DNA of 64,000 nucleotides. Source: Pseudooceanicola batsensis HTCC2597 (GTDB lineage Bacteria > Pseudomonadota > Alphaproteobacteria > Rhodobacterales > Rhodobacteraceae). The stretch is from contig NZ_CH724131.1 in assembly GCF_000152725.1 (NCBI RefSeq), positions 3,251,648 through 3,315,647 on the forward strand, written 5' to 3'. The stretch's first letter is position 1, and each line of letters starts with the position of its first letter. Made by a program: the position numbers and the translations under genes. This document shows, piece after piece, positions 1 to 8,556 of the stretch. The notes below the pieces were generated by a model. That model searched no databases, was not told the origin of the DNA, and worked only from the letters and a program-made list of their open reading frames with translations.

Positions 1-93
1 GGCACATATAAGTCACCACGTGCCGAACGCTCTTCAGCCCCTTTTCTCCGGGTTCGCACCATTTCGCCATAGCAAATTGGCGCCAGGACCATC

Positions 94-1638
94 ATGCCGA
101 GCAAGACAGAACATCCCGTGACCCCGCCCCCCGACCTTCCCGGTCCGGACGCGGCGACGCTCCGCGTGCTCCTGATCACGGTGGCCACGACGCTGTTCCT
201 CGCCTCGACGGGCAACACGATCGTGACGACTGCCCTGCCGCGCATCGTCAGCGATCTGGGCGGGTTGGCCTATATCTCGTGGGTGGTGACGGCGTTCCTG
301 CTGGCCTCGACCGTGGGCGCCCCTATCGCCGGCAAGTTGGGCGACATGTACGGCCGCAAGATCGTGCTGCAGGTGGCCATCGGCGTCTTTCTTCTGGGCG
401 GCCTGATCTGCGGCGTGGCCCGGTCCATGGAGGTGCTGATCGCCGGCCGCTTCGTGCAGGGGCTGGGCGGCGGCGCGCTGATCGTCGTCTCGATGGCGGT
501 GGTGGCCGATGTCCTGCCGCCGCGGGAACGGGGCCGGGTGCAGGGCGCCCTGTCCAGCGTCTTCGGCTTTTCCACGGTGGTCGGTCCGCTGATCGGCGGA
601 TTCCTCGTGCAGACGGTCGGTTGGCACTGGATCTTCTTCGTCAACTTTCCCATCGGCGTCGTGGCCTTCGTCATCCTGACGCGCACGCTGAAATCGAGTA
701 CCGAGAAGGTGCCGCACAAGATGGATTTCGTCGGCTCGGCCCTGTTGCTGATCCTGCTGTCCTCGGTCGTGCTGATCGCCAACCTGGCCGGCTCGGTCTA
801 TGCCTGGACCTCGCTGACGGTCCTGTTCCTGCTGGCCCTCGCGCCGATGGCGCTGGTCGGCTTCGTCTCGGCCGAGCGCCGCGCGGCGGAACCGGTGATG
901 CCGCTCGACCTGTTCCGCATCAGGAATTTCCAGGCCGCGAACAGCGTCAACTTTCTCGTCGGGATGGCCATGTTCGGCACGATCGCCTTCATCCCGATGT
1001 TCCTGCAGGTGGTCAAGCACGTCGGCCCGGTGAGCAGCGGGCTCTACCTCGTCGCGATGATGGGCGGGCTGATCGGCACCTCGTTCGCCGCCGGGCGGGT
1101 GATTTCCTCGACCGGCCGGTACAAGGTCATGCCCACGGTCTCGACTGCCGTGCTGGCCGGGGCGATGCTGCTGCTGACCACCATCAACCCCGAGACGCCG
1201 CTCGCGGTCATCACGCTCTATCTGTTTCTCGTGGGGGCGGGCATCGGCCCGACCATGAGCGTCGGGATCGTGTCGATCCAGTCCGCCGTCCCGCGCGAGC
1301 ATCTGGGCGTCGGAACGGCGAGCGCCAACATGTTCCGGCTGATCGGCGGCGCGATCGGCACCTCGGTCTTCGGCGCGCTCTTCACGCTCGGCCTCGGCCG
1401 GCACGTCCAGCCCCTGATGCCGCAGGTCCAGGAGGTGCGCGAACTCACCAGTGCGATGGTCGACCGGCTCGAGCCGGCGGCGCAGGCCGCTGTCCTGCAG
1501 GGGTTCAGCGATGCGCTGATGCCGGTCTATTTCGTCGGAGCGGCGGTGGCCGCCATTGCCTGCCTGGCCTCGACCCGGCTGGTGGAACTGCCGCTGGGCC
1601 CGGTGCCGCGCGACCGGCGCGGAACGCCGGCCGAATAG
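94..1638 (+). CDS. MFS drug exporter, DHA2 (14-TM) family
   Basis: Proton-driven multidrug exporter of the inner membrane. The 514-residue length and about 14 hydrophobic segments fit the DHA2 (EmrB/QacA) branch of the major facilitator superfamily. Visible family motifs are GKLGDMYGRK in the loop between segments 2 and 3 (motif A, about residues 80-89) and VVGPLIGGFL (motif C of antiporters, about residues 163-172). The ATG at 94 follows a weak AGGA and puts a short polar N-terminus before the first segment. No regulator or periplasmic adaptor gene lies beside it, so the substrate cannot be inferred. It converges with the ATPase gene on the other strand with only 15 bases between the stop codons. 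Confidence 0.9.
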   Translation: MPSKTEHPVTPPPDLPGPDAATLRVLLITVATTLFLASTGNTIVTTALPRIVSDLGGLAYISWVVTAFLLASTVGAPIAGKLGDMYGRKIVLQVAIGVFLLGGLICGVARSMEVLIAGRFVQGLGGGALIVVSMAVVADVLPPRERGRVQGALSSVFGFSTVVGPLIGGFLVQTVGWHWIFFVNFPIGVVAFVILTRTLKSSTEKVPHKMDFVGSALLLILLSSVVLIANLAGSVYAWTSLTVLFLLALAPMALVGFVSAERRAAEPVMPLDLFRIRNFQAANSVNFLVGMAMFGTIAFIPMFLQVVKHVGPVSSGLYLVAMMGGLIGTSFAAGRVISSTGRYKVMPTVSTAVLAGAMLLLTTINPETPLAVITLYLFLVGAGIGPTMSVGIVSIQSAVPREHLGVGTASANMFRLIGGAIGTSVFGALFTLGLGRHVQPLMPQVQEVRELTSAMVDRLEPAAQAAVLQGFSDALMPVYFVGAAVAAIACLASTRLVELPLGPVPRDRRGTPAE

Positions 1639-1653
1639 CGCGGTCGGCCCCGG

Positions 1654-2967
1654 CTATTTCACGATCTCTTCGTGCTTGACGAACATGTTGCCCCAGGCGC
1701 GGTCGATCAGGTCGGGCGTCATCTGATAGGGAAGCCCCTCGAACTCGCAGATCGAAATCATCTGGTCGATCAGGAAGACCGGCTGGTAGTTGGCGAAGTT
1801 GTTGTCGATCGTCGGGTATTTCTTCTTTAGCAGATGCACCAGCGCCCCTTCGTCCAGCGGCATCTTTCTCTTGCGGGCGACGAGCGCGAAGATCTTGAGA
1901 AAGTTCTCCTGCGTGGGGCCGTCGATCTTGATCTTGAAGAAGATCCGGCGCAGCGCGGCCTGATCGAAGATTTCGTTCGGGTGATAGTTGGTCGAAAAGA
2001 TCACCAGCGTGTCGAAGGGTACCTCGAATTTTTCGCCGGATTGGAGCGATAGGATGTCCTTGCCCTCTTCCAGCGGCACGATCCACCGGTTGATCAGCGA
2101 CTGCGGCGGTTCCGCCTGGCGTCCGAGGTCGTCGACGATGAAGACCCCGCCGGTCGCCTTCATCTGCAGGGGGGCCTGATAGGTACGCGCGACGCTGTTG
2201 TAATTCAGGTCGAGCATCGACAGCGTCAGCTCGCCCCCGGTGATCACGGTGGGGCGCTCGCAGCGGACATAGCGGCTGTCGAACCGGTTGCCCGAGCGGC
2301 GCAGCGCGGTCGGGTCGTCCACTTGTTCCTCGGCCGCGGAATGGACGACCGGGTCGTAGACGGTGATCACCTGGCCGGAATATTCCACCGCGCGCGGCAC
2401 GTATATCTTGTCGCCCAGGGCGTCGCGTATCCCGTTCGCGATCGATGACTTGCCGTTGCCGGGCGGGCCGTACATCAGGATCGACCGGCCCGAACTGACG
2501 GCAGGGCCGAGGTTCGATATCAGGTCGCCGGGCAGCACGAGGTGGCCCATGGACGAGGTGAGCTGTTCGCGCGAGATCTGGATGTCGCGGATCGACTGGC
2601 GGCGGATCTGCTGTTGATAGATGTGCAGCGGCACGGGCATGGCGCCGAAATATTCGGACTGCGACAGGGCATCCAGAGCCCGCGCCTTGCCGTTGTCGGT
2701 CAGTTGATAGCCCATTTCCTGGTTCGAGGTCGCCTTGAGCGTCCCCGTCGCCTCGAGCAGCAGCTGTTCCCGCGCGAGATCGACCAGTTCCTGCGTCACG
2801 TTTCCGGGCAGACAGACCGCCGCGGCAATTTTCGAGAGCTTGTCGACGCTCTTGCGGAACATCGTCTTGATGAGAATGTCGCGCGCCATCACGACCGGAA
2901 GCTCAAGCTCTTCCAGCGTCCGCGGTGGCGGCGGGGCAACGACCGCCGTCGATACCTGCATGTTCAT
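1654..2967 (-). CDS. AAA-type ATPase of unknown role
   Basis: Predicted cytoplasmic ATPase of 437 residues. The first ~150 residues include a stretch (GYQLTDNGKARALDAL) that looks like the end of a winged helix. The AAA core follows, with Walker A GPPGNGKS near residue 167, Walker B GGVFIVDDLGRQ near residue 275 and a sensor-like IFSTNYHP. It resembles predicted ATPases with chaperone-type activity; no substrate is known to me. It lies 3 kb beyond the end of the Tad operon in the same orientation, separated from it by a membrane-protein gene on the other strand. A pilus or secretion link is therefore possible but unproven. The ATG at 2967 is preceded by a purine-rich AAGAGCAGAAG. Confidence 0.75.
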   Translation of the reverse strand: MNMQVSTAVVAPPPPRTLEELELPVVMARDILIKTMFRKSVDKLSKIAAAVCLPGNVTQELVDLAREQLLLEATGTLKATSNQEMGYQLTDNGKARALDALSQSEYFGAMPVPLHIYQQQIRRQSIRDIQISREQLTSSMGHLVLPGDLISNLGPAVSSGRSILMYGPPGNGKSSIANGIRDALGDKIYVPRAVEYSGQVITVYDPVVHSAAEEQVDDPTALRRSGNRFDSRYVRCERPTVITGGELTLSMLDLNYNSVARTYQAPLQMKATGGVFIVDDLGRQAEPPQSLINRWIVPLEEGKDILSLQSGEKFEVPFDTLVIFSTNYHPNEIFDQAALRRIFFKIKIDGPTQENFLKIFALVARKRKMPLDEGALVHLLKKKYPTIDNNFANYQPVFLIDQMISICEFEGLPYQMTPDLIDRAWGNMFVKHEEIVK

Positions 2968-3092
2968 TGGCTTCTGCTCTTACGTCCTTGTTGTTCAATC
3001 ATAACGTGTTTCGAATCGGCCTTCCATGAATTTTCCATGCAACAATCAGTTTCGGCTGATAACGTGGAGGAAAAACGAACCGGGGTCGCGGC

Positions 3093-4676
3093 GTGGCAGG
3101 CGAAAAGCTTCGAATTTTAATGACCGGCGCGGCGGTGTTCGCAATTTATGCAGCGCTGACGCTGATTGGCGGCGCCTTTCGCTTCACCAGCCATGAGGCG
3201 GACATGATCCACCTCGTCGAATTGGTCCTCCGGGTCTCGGCCGGTGCGGTTCCCCATCTCGATTTCATGACGCCGATCGGCCATTGGGCAATCTTGCCCA
3301 TGGCCCTGCTGCACCGCGCCGGTGTGGGCCTCGGATATGCGATGATCTCATCACAAGTCCTTGTCGCAGCCGCATTATTCCCGGTCTGTGCCTGGCTGTC
3401 GTTGACCCGCCTGACCCTGCGGCAATCCCTGGCCCTGTTCCTCGTCGTCATGGGGCTGTGCATGGCAATGGTCTTCGGTTCGGCGGATCCGCTGATCTCT
3501 CTGTCGATGCACTACAATCGCTGGTGCTGGGCCGCGTCTATTCTGGTCGTGATCGCGGTGCTGATCCCCCCGCGCACGCCGGGCACGGGTTATGTGGACG
3601 GAATTGCCGTAGGGGCACTGATGGCGGCCATGGCCATGACCAAAGTCACCTTCGCCATTGCATTGGCGGCGCCTGTTATATTCGCACTGTTGCGCGGGGG
3701 CCGCAGTCCTGACCTGTTCGTCGCATTCGCGGCGGCATTTGCAATGCTTCTGGCAGTCACTTTATTCCACGGAGCGGAATTCTGGTGGGCCTATGCGGCG
3801 GATCTGCTGGCCGTCACGGGATCGGAAAACCGCCCGATGCCGTCGGCCCACTGGCGGGCGCTGCTGCTGTCCCCGGCCGGTACGCCGGTGACGGCGGCGG
3901 TGCTCTTCGGCCTGTGGTGTCTGAGCAAGGGGGGGCGGCGCGACCTTGCGGCGATGCTCTTGCTCTTCTACCCGGCCTTCGTCTTCATAACGTGGCAGAA
4001 TTTCGGGAACGATCCGGTCTGGCTGCTGGCCCTGGCCCTCGTTCTCTGGGTGGTCTCGGACGGCCTGACAGGCCCCGCGCGCCTCTTGTCGCGAGGCACG
4101 GCGCTGGTGGCGACGGTGCTAATCCTGCCGGCGGCGATCAACATGCTCTACAGCCCGGTGCGCCATCTCATGCTGGCCGACGATGGGTTCCGGCCGATGC
4201 TGGAATCCCATCCCGACCTGCGCATGGCCACCGCCCGGGGCGAGGGGGCGTGGGTCAAGCAAACGGTCATCTTTCCGCAGAAGACCGAGCCGACCGTGTT
4301 CCGGGGCGAGACGCTTGCCGAATGCGAGCTTTCGGGGGGTCTGGTGGCGCGCCTGGAGCGGGATGCGGCGGCGCTCGTCTCACTGGCGCCCGAGCTCGAC
4401 CGGCAGCCGCTGGTGGCAGACCTGTTCAGCCCCCACTGGCTCTTTTCCGATCTGCGGCCATTGGCCGGAGGCGCGCCGTGGTACTACGACGGGCTGCCGG
4501 GGCTGGCCGAGGCGGCCCATGTGCTCGTCCCCGCCTGTCCCGCCGACATCCGGGCGCGCCGGCACGTTCTGAGGCTGCTTGTCGAGGCGGGGGTCATCCT
4601 GCGCGCAATCGGCGAGACGCCGGATTTCAAGCTCTACCGGATCGAGCGTCAGGAAAAGGCCGCCAGCGCGACATAG
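3093..4676 (+). CDS. Polytopic membrane protein, possible GT-C (GT39-like) glycosyltransferase
   Basis: A 527-residue inner-membrane protein with roughly 9-11 hydrophobic segments up to about residue 350, then a soluble tail. The early segment HEADMIHLVELVLRVSAG followed by VPHLDFMTPIGHW has the layout of GT-C/GT39-like proteins, where an acidic pair in the first periplasmic loop precedes a xDFxxPxG motif. That assignment is inference from pattern only. GTG at 3093 is chosen because a GGGGT lies 8 bases upstream; ATG at 3120 is the alternative. Its last 28 bases overlap the end of cpaA on the other strand. If it is a sugar transferase, pilin or surface-polysaccharide modification is a possible role. 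Confidence 0.6.
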   Translation: MAGEKLRILMTGAAVFAIYAALTLIGGAFRFTSHEADMIHLVELVLRVSAGAVPHLDFMTPIGHWAILPMALLHRAGVGLGYAMISSQVLVAAALFPVCAWLSLTRLTLRQSLALFLVVMGLCMAMVFGSADPLISLSMHYNRWCWAASILVVIAVLIPPRTPGTGYVDGIAVGALMAAMAMTKVTFAIALAAPVIFALLRGGRSPDLFVAFAAAFAMLLAVTLFHGAEFWWAYAADLLAVTGSENRPMPSAHWRALLLSPAGTPVTAAVLFGLWCLSKGGRRDLAAMLLLFYPAFVFITWQNFGNDPVWLLALALVLWVVSDGLTGPARLLSRGTALVATVLILPAAINMLYSPVRHLMLADDGFRPMLESHPDLRMATARGEGAWVKQTVIFPQKTEPTVFRGETLAECELSGGLVARLERDAAALVSLAPELDRQPLVADLFSPHWLFSDLRPLAGGAPWYYDGLPGLAEAAHVLVPACPADIRARRHVLRLLVEAGVILRAIGETPDFKLYRIERQEKAASAT

Positions 4677-5140
4677 AGCGTCAGCGCGGTCGAGAGCGCC
4701 GTTCCCATCGGGAAGTCCCGCGATCTCTCCCAGCTTTCCCAGTCCGGGGCGAGCCGCCTGAGTGCGGTGTGCTTGGCCGCGCGATGCGTGGCGAAGGCGG
4801 CGAGCATCGTCGCCGCAAGGAGCATGAACATCAGCCTAAGATCGACCAGCGCCACATAGGGGGCGGCGGCGGCGAGGAACTTGGCGTCTCCGGCCCCCAT
4901 CACGCCGGCGACGGTCAGTGCAAAGCCCAGCACGAGCACCACGACGAGATGCACCAGACGCCAGCCGTAGATCTCGAACGGCAAGACGAACGGCCCCAGC
5001 ACGACGAAGACCAGCGCCAGCGTCACCACGCTGGCGTTGGGGATCCGCATCCCCTTGAGGTCGGTCCAGGAAACATAGAGCCCGATCAGCAGGACGAAGG
5101 GCAGGAAGAGCCGGGCCGCGACCGGGTCGAGGCCGAGCAT
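4649..5140 (-). CDS. cpaA: Prepilin peptidase CpaA/TadV
   Basis: A24-family aspartic protease of the inner membrane that removes the leader from Flp prepilins. At 163 residues it is the short CpaA/TadV form without the N-terminal methylase domain. Both catalytic aspartates are visible: D27 in WTDLKGMRIPN and D85 in the GxGD-type motif GAGDAKF. About five hydrophobic segments. It is the last gene of the leftward Tad operon, 3 bases after tadD. Its 3' end overlaps the convergent membrane-protein gene by 28 bases. Confidence 0.93.
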   Translation of the reverse strand: MLGLDPVAARLFLPFVLLIGLYVSWTDLKGMRIPNASVVTLALVFVVLGPFVLPFEIYGWRLVHLVVVLVLGFALTVAGVMGAGDAKFLAAAAPYVALVDLRLMFMLLAATMLAAFATHRAAKHTALRRLAPDWESWERSRDFPMGTALSTALTLYVALAAFS

Positions 5141-5143
5141 GGG

Positions 5144-5989
5144 TCAGCCCTGAAGCGCGCGCAGCGACCGCACGGCATCTTCGAAATGTTGCGGATGTGT
5201 CTCGATCGCCTCGCGCAACAGGGTCTTGCCGGTTTCGACGTCGCCCTGCTTTACGGCGCTCAACCCAAGCGTGTGCAAAAGCTGCGCCCGTTCCGACTGC
5301 TGCATGGGGATGACCGGCAGCGAATAGTTGCGCTGCGCACCCCTTGCGAGAACCAGGTTGTTCTTCGCGGTGAAGAGATCGGGATCATGCTGGATCGCCT
5401 GGGCGAACAGCTTTTCGGCCTCGGCGAAATCGCCGCGTGTCAGCTTGGAATATCCCCAGTTGTTCAGCACGCCGCCCGGCCGCGTGGTCAGCCCGACCGC
5501 CGTCTCGTAGAAGCTGTCGGACTTGGTCCATTCCTTGTTGCTGTCGGCGATCATCGCCTCGAGCCGGTAGCGCTTGTAGGTCTCGTGGGTCGGCGGGATA
5601 CCGTCCAGCACGCCGTCGGCACGTTCCCATTGACCGTCGCGGATCAGCGCATCGGCAAAATCCACCTGGTCCTCGGCGGTCGCCTCCTCGTGCGAGGCGA
5701 CCCTGCGCCATGCCGACGCGGCCTCGGTCGGGCGTTTCGCGCGCACCAGGCTTTCGGCAAGGCCGCGCATCAGCTCGATCCGGTCGGGATTGTCCTTGAG
5801 CGTGCGCTGGAAATAGACCACCGCCTCGTTCGGATCGCCGACGGTCAGCATGATGTCGTTGAGATTGCTTTCATCCACGACGTTCACGTCCTGGAAGGCG
5901 CGATTGACCTCGCCGGTGGAAGTTTTCGAGCAGGCGGATAGGGCCAATGCCCCCGCCAGACAGGAGATCACGATACCAGGGTGGCGCAT
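5144..5989 (-). CDS. tadD: TadD-like TPR lipoprotein
   Basis: Tetratricopeptide-repeat lipoprotein (281 residues) of the Tad pilus apparatus. The N-terminus is a lipoprotein signal with lipobox LSAC (Cys20). Helical repeats follow, such as EAVVYFQRTLKDNPDRIELMRGLAESL and EAEKLFAQAIQHDPDLFTAKNNLVLA. TadD proteins are thought to act as pilotins or scaffolds for the secretin. It sits between another TPR lipoprotein and cpaA. Which of the two TPR genes deserves the name tadD is uncertain; this one is longer and adjoins cpaA. Confidence 0.85.
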   Translation of the reverse strand: MRHPGIVISCLAGALALSACSKTSTGEVNRAFQDVNVVDESNLNDIMLTVGDPNEAVVYFQRTLKDNPDRIELMRGLAESLVRAKRPTEAASAWRRVASHEEATAEDQVDFADALIRDGQWERADGVLDGIPPTHETYKRYRLEAMIADSNKEWTKSDSFYETAVGLTTRPGGVLNNWGYSKLTRGDFAEAEKLFAQAIQHDPDLFTAKNNLVLARGAQRNYSLPVIPMQQSERAQLLHTLGLSAVKQGDVETGKTLLREAIETHPQHFEDAVRSLRALQG

Positions 5990-6020
5990 GTGCCTGCGTC
6001 CTTTACTGCCGTCGCCTCAA

Positions 6021-6578
6021 TCAGGGTTGCCGCGTCAGCCGGTATCGGCCGTGTCCGCTGCGAACCACGTCGAGTTCTTGTTCTAGTTCCGCATCATAAA
6101 CTGTTTTGCCCTGCAATGCGAGTGCCATGCGCAAATTGTCCCTGATATCGTCATTTTGGCCATTCGACAGGGCAAAGGCGCGGCGAAGCACCTCGACCGC
6201 CTCGGGCTCCTGGCCGGTATCCAGCAGCACGAGGCCGAGGTTGTTCCAGGTTTCCGGGGCCGCCCCCTCGTATTCGACGGCCTTGCGCAGCTGTTCTTCC
6301 GCCTGCCCCAGCCGCCCGAGCCCGAGGTTCGCGGCGCCGATGCCGGCATAGATTTCGCCGTTCATCCCCTCTTCGGCGGCCGCGCGCGTGAAGGCATCGA
6401 GCGCGAGTTCATATTGTTTCGCGTCCAGAAGACGATTGCCCACGACGGTGCCGCTGACCGCGTCCTTGCGCCGGTCCACGCCGGGCGCGTAGCCGTCCGT
6501 TCCCCGCGCCGGATCAAGTCCCCCCGCGCAACCGGCGAGGCAACAGAAGAGCAGGGCGGCAAGGGCTGCCCGGATCAA
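6021..6578 (-). CDS. TPR lipoprotein of the Tad locus
   Basis: A 185-residue lipoprotein with lipobox LAGC near residue 17, then three to four TPR units (for example DAFTRAAAEEGMNGEIYAGIGAANLGLGRLGQAEEQLRKAVEYEG and ETWNNLGLVLLDTGQEPEAVEVLRRAFAL). The start is a TTG at 6578 that shares TTGA with the stop of tadC; it is the only start that keeps the lipoprotein signal, and AGAGG lies just upstream. Tad loci in this order commonly carry two TPR lipoproteins, likely assisting secretin assembly or outer-membrane anchoring. Confidence 0.83.
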   Translation of the reverse strand: MIRAALAALLFCCLAGCAGGLDPARGTDGYAPGVDRRKDAVSGTVVGNRLLDAKQYELALDAFTRAAAEEGMNGEIYAGIGAANLGLGRLGQAEEQLRKAVEYEGAAPETWNNLGLVLLDTGQEPEAVEVLRRAFALSNGQNDDIRDNLRMALALQGKTVYDAELEQELDVVRSGHGRYRLTRQP

Positions 6579-7567
6579 TTCTGCGCCTCTTGCTGGGCCT
6601 GCGGCGAGGCGATTTCGCCCATCTTGGTGATGCCCAGCACCGACGGGCCGATCAGGATGATCAGCAGCGGCGGCACGGTCAGCATCATGGTCGCCAGCGT
6701 CATCTTGGTGGGAAGCTTGTTGGCCTTCTCCTCGGCCCGCATCACGCGCTTGTCGCGCATTTCCGAGGCATAGACCCGAAGCGCGTCGGCAACGGACGTG
6801 CCGAAGCTGGCCGACTGGATGAGCACCGTGACAAAGCTGGCGATGTCCGGGACGCCGCAGCGCTCGGCCATGTCGCCCAGGACGCTCGCCTTGTCCTTGC
6901 CTGCCTTGATCTCGTGGCTGACCAGTTCGAATTCATCGGCGAGCGAGGGATAGGAGACCCGGATTTCCTTGGCGACGCGCAGGATGGCCTGATCCATCGA
7001 CTGCCCGGCCTCGACGCAGACCAGCAGCATGTCGAGCGCGTCGGGAAAGCCGTTGGTGATTTCCTCCTGGCGCTGTGCCTGCCGCTTGTTGATCCAGTAT
7101 TTCGGGATCAGATAGCCGACGCCGCCGGGTCCGAGGATGTACATGACCGTCGTCTGCGTATCCGGCTGGTCGGCGGCCTTGACGGCGATGAAATAGATCA
7201 CCCCGCCCAGAAGCCCGAAAATTCCGAGCGCGAACTGCGCGAAGTGGAAATAGCGTACCGAGTCCTTCGACCGGTAGCCGGCCTGCAGGAGCTTGATCCG
7301 CATGGCCGAGTATTCTTTTTCGTTCTGGGGCTCGAGGAACGAGGAGTAGCGCTCGAGCCGCTGGTTCCGCTTGTTGTTCCTCAGTTTGTCCTTGTTGTCG
7401 GCCGTCGCGGGCGTTCCGTTCTGCTTGAGCTTCTCGAGCGGATCGACCTCTTTCTTCAGCATGAAGGGCAGGGCGCCGACGATCATCAGCACCCCCAGGC
7501 CGCCGACCACGATGAGGGGGCCGAGCGGCCCCATCATGTCGGTCAGGATGTTCGTCAGTGCCTCCAT
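6575..7567 (-). CDS. tadC: Tad pilus inner-membrane platform protein TadC
   Basis: Type II secretion F-family membrane protein (330 residues), which pairs with TadB to form the inner-membrane platform driven by the ATPase TadA. It has hydrophobic segments near residues 15-35 and 105-150, a cytoplasmic T2SSF domain (DALDMLLVCVEAGQSMDQAILRVAKEI and FVTVLIQSASFGTSVADALRVYASEMRDKR), and a C-terminal membrane segment MTLATMMLTVPPLLIILIGP. The ATG at 7567 follows GGGAGGACC. It lies 15 bases after tadB and overlaps the next gene by 4 bases. Confidence 0.93.
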   Translation of the reverse strand: MEALTNILTDMMGPLGPLIVVGGLGVLMIVGALPFMLKKEVDPLEKLKQNGTPATADNKDKLRNNKRNQRLERYSSFLEPQNEKEYSAMRIKLLQAGYRSKDSVRYFHFAQFALGIFGLLGGVIYFIAVKAADQPDTQTTVMYILGPGGVGYLIPKYWINKRQAQRQEEITNGFPDALDMLLVCVEAGQSMDQAILRVAKEIRVSYPSLADEFELVSHEIKAGKDKASVLGDMAERCGVPDIASFVTVLIQSASFGTSVADALRVYASEMRDKRVMRAEEKANKLPTKMTLATMMLTVPPLLIILIGPSVLGITKMGEIASPQAQQEAQN

Positions 7568-7582
7568 GGTCCTCCCCTCCCG

Positions 7583-8551
7583 TCAGACCTTGATGTCGAC
7601 CAGCTTGCGCATGACGATCAGGTTCACCCCGAGGAAGCCCGCCACCGCGAAACAGGCCGGCAGGAAGAAGGGGTGATCCATGACCTCGTCGTAGTAGTGC
7701 GGGTCCATGACATTGATGGCGATCAGCGCGACGATGGGGAAGGCCGAGAGGAACATGCCCGACCACTGCGCCTCGGCTGTGATCGCCTTGACCCGCCGGA
7801 ACAGACGGAAACGGGCCCTGATGACATTCGCCAGCCCGGCGAGGATCTCGGCCAGGTTGCCGCCCGACTGCTGCTGGATGGTCACGGCCACGGCGAGAAA
7901 ACGCAGATCCTGAAGCCCGATCCGTTCGGCCAGATCCTTGAGCGCCTCGCCCATGTCGCGGCCATAGGCGTTTTCGTCCGCGATGATCCCGAATTCGGAA
8001 CCGAGCGGGTCCGCGACCTCGCGGCTGACGATCTGGATCGCGGACGAGAACGGATGCCCGACCCGCAGCGACCGCACCATCAGTTCGACGGCATCGGGAA
8101 GTTGCTCCTCGATCAGGCTCATGCGCTTCTTGGCCTTGCTGTTGACCCAGAAATAGATCGCGCCGACCCCGATGGCGGTCGACAGCACGGCACGCAGGGG
8201 CAGGGAGGTGTCGGTCAGGATGGTCAGCCCCGAGAAGGCCACGAAGGACAGCCCGAACATCAGCATGACCAGCTGCTTGGGCGAGAAGGCGATCGCCGCC
8301 TTCTGCGCCTTGTCGGCCAGCAGCGAATAGAGCGGCACCTTCTGCGCCGTCATGTGCTGCTGCATCTCCTTGCGCAGCTTCTCCAGCACTTCCTCGCGGT
8401 TGCCGGACTTGTCCAGCATCTCGAGGCGGCGGTTCACCCGCTTGTTCAGGCTGATCGACTTGCCGAAGGCGACCAGATAGATGCCCTCGACCAGCGCGAG
8501 GACCCCGACGAAGATCACGATGAAGATGATCGGTTCCGGACTGACGGCCAT
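7583..8551 (-). CDS. tadB: Tad pilus inner-membrane platform protein TadB
   Basis: T2SSF-family partner of TadC (322 residues from the chosen start). It shows the same architecture: an N-terminal membrane segment, paired segments near residues 75-125, a T2SSF cytoplasmic domain (DAVELMVRSLRVGHPFSSAIQIVSREVADPLGSEF), and a C-terminal anchor. ATG at 8551 (MAVSPEPIIF) is preferred over the upstream 8608, because 8608 would begin inside cpaF, whereas 8551 lies 5 bases after the cpaF stop with a GGTGGGGTAAGGGG ribosome-binding stretch. Confidence 0.92.
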   Translation of the reverse strand: MAVSPEPIIFIVIFVGVLALVEGIYLVAFGKSISLNKRVNRRLEMLDKSGNREEVLEKLRKEMQQHMTAQKVPLYSLLADKAQKAAIAFSPKQLVMLMFGLSFVAFSGLTILTDTSLPLRAVLSTAIGVGAIYFWVNSKAKKRMSLIEEQLPDAVELMVRSLRVGHPFSSAIQIVSREVADPLGSEFGIIADENAYGRDMGEALKDLAERIGLQDLRFLAVAVTIQQQSGGNLAEILAGLANVIRARFRLFRRVKAITAEAQWSGMFLSAFPIVALIAINVMDPHYYDEVMDHPFFLPACFAVAGFLGVNLIVMRKLVDIKV

Positions 8552-8556
8552 GCCCC

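Noticed and set aside
1..93. GGCAC...GTGCC inverted repeat at the left edge
   Set aside because: The arms are five bases with poor continuation, and the left context is missing.
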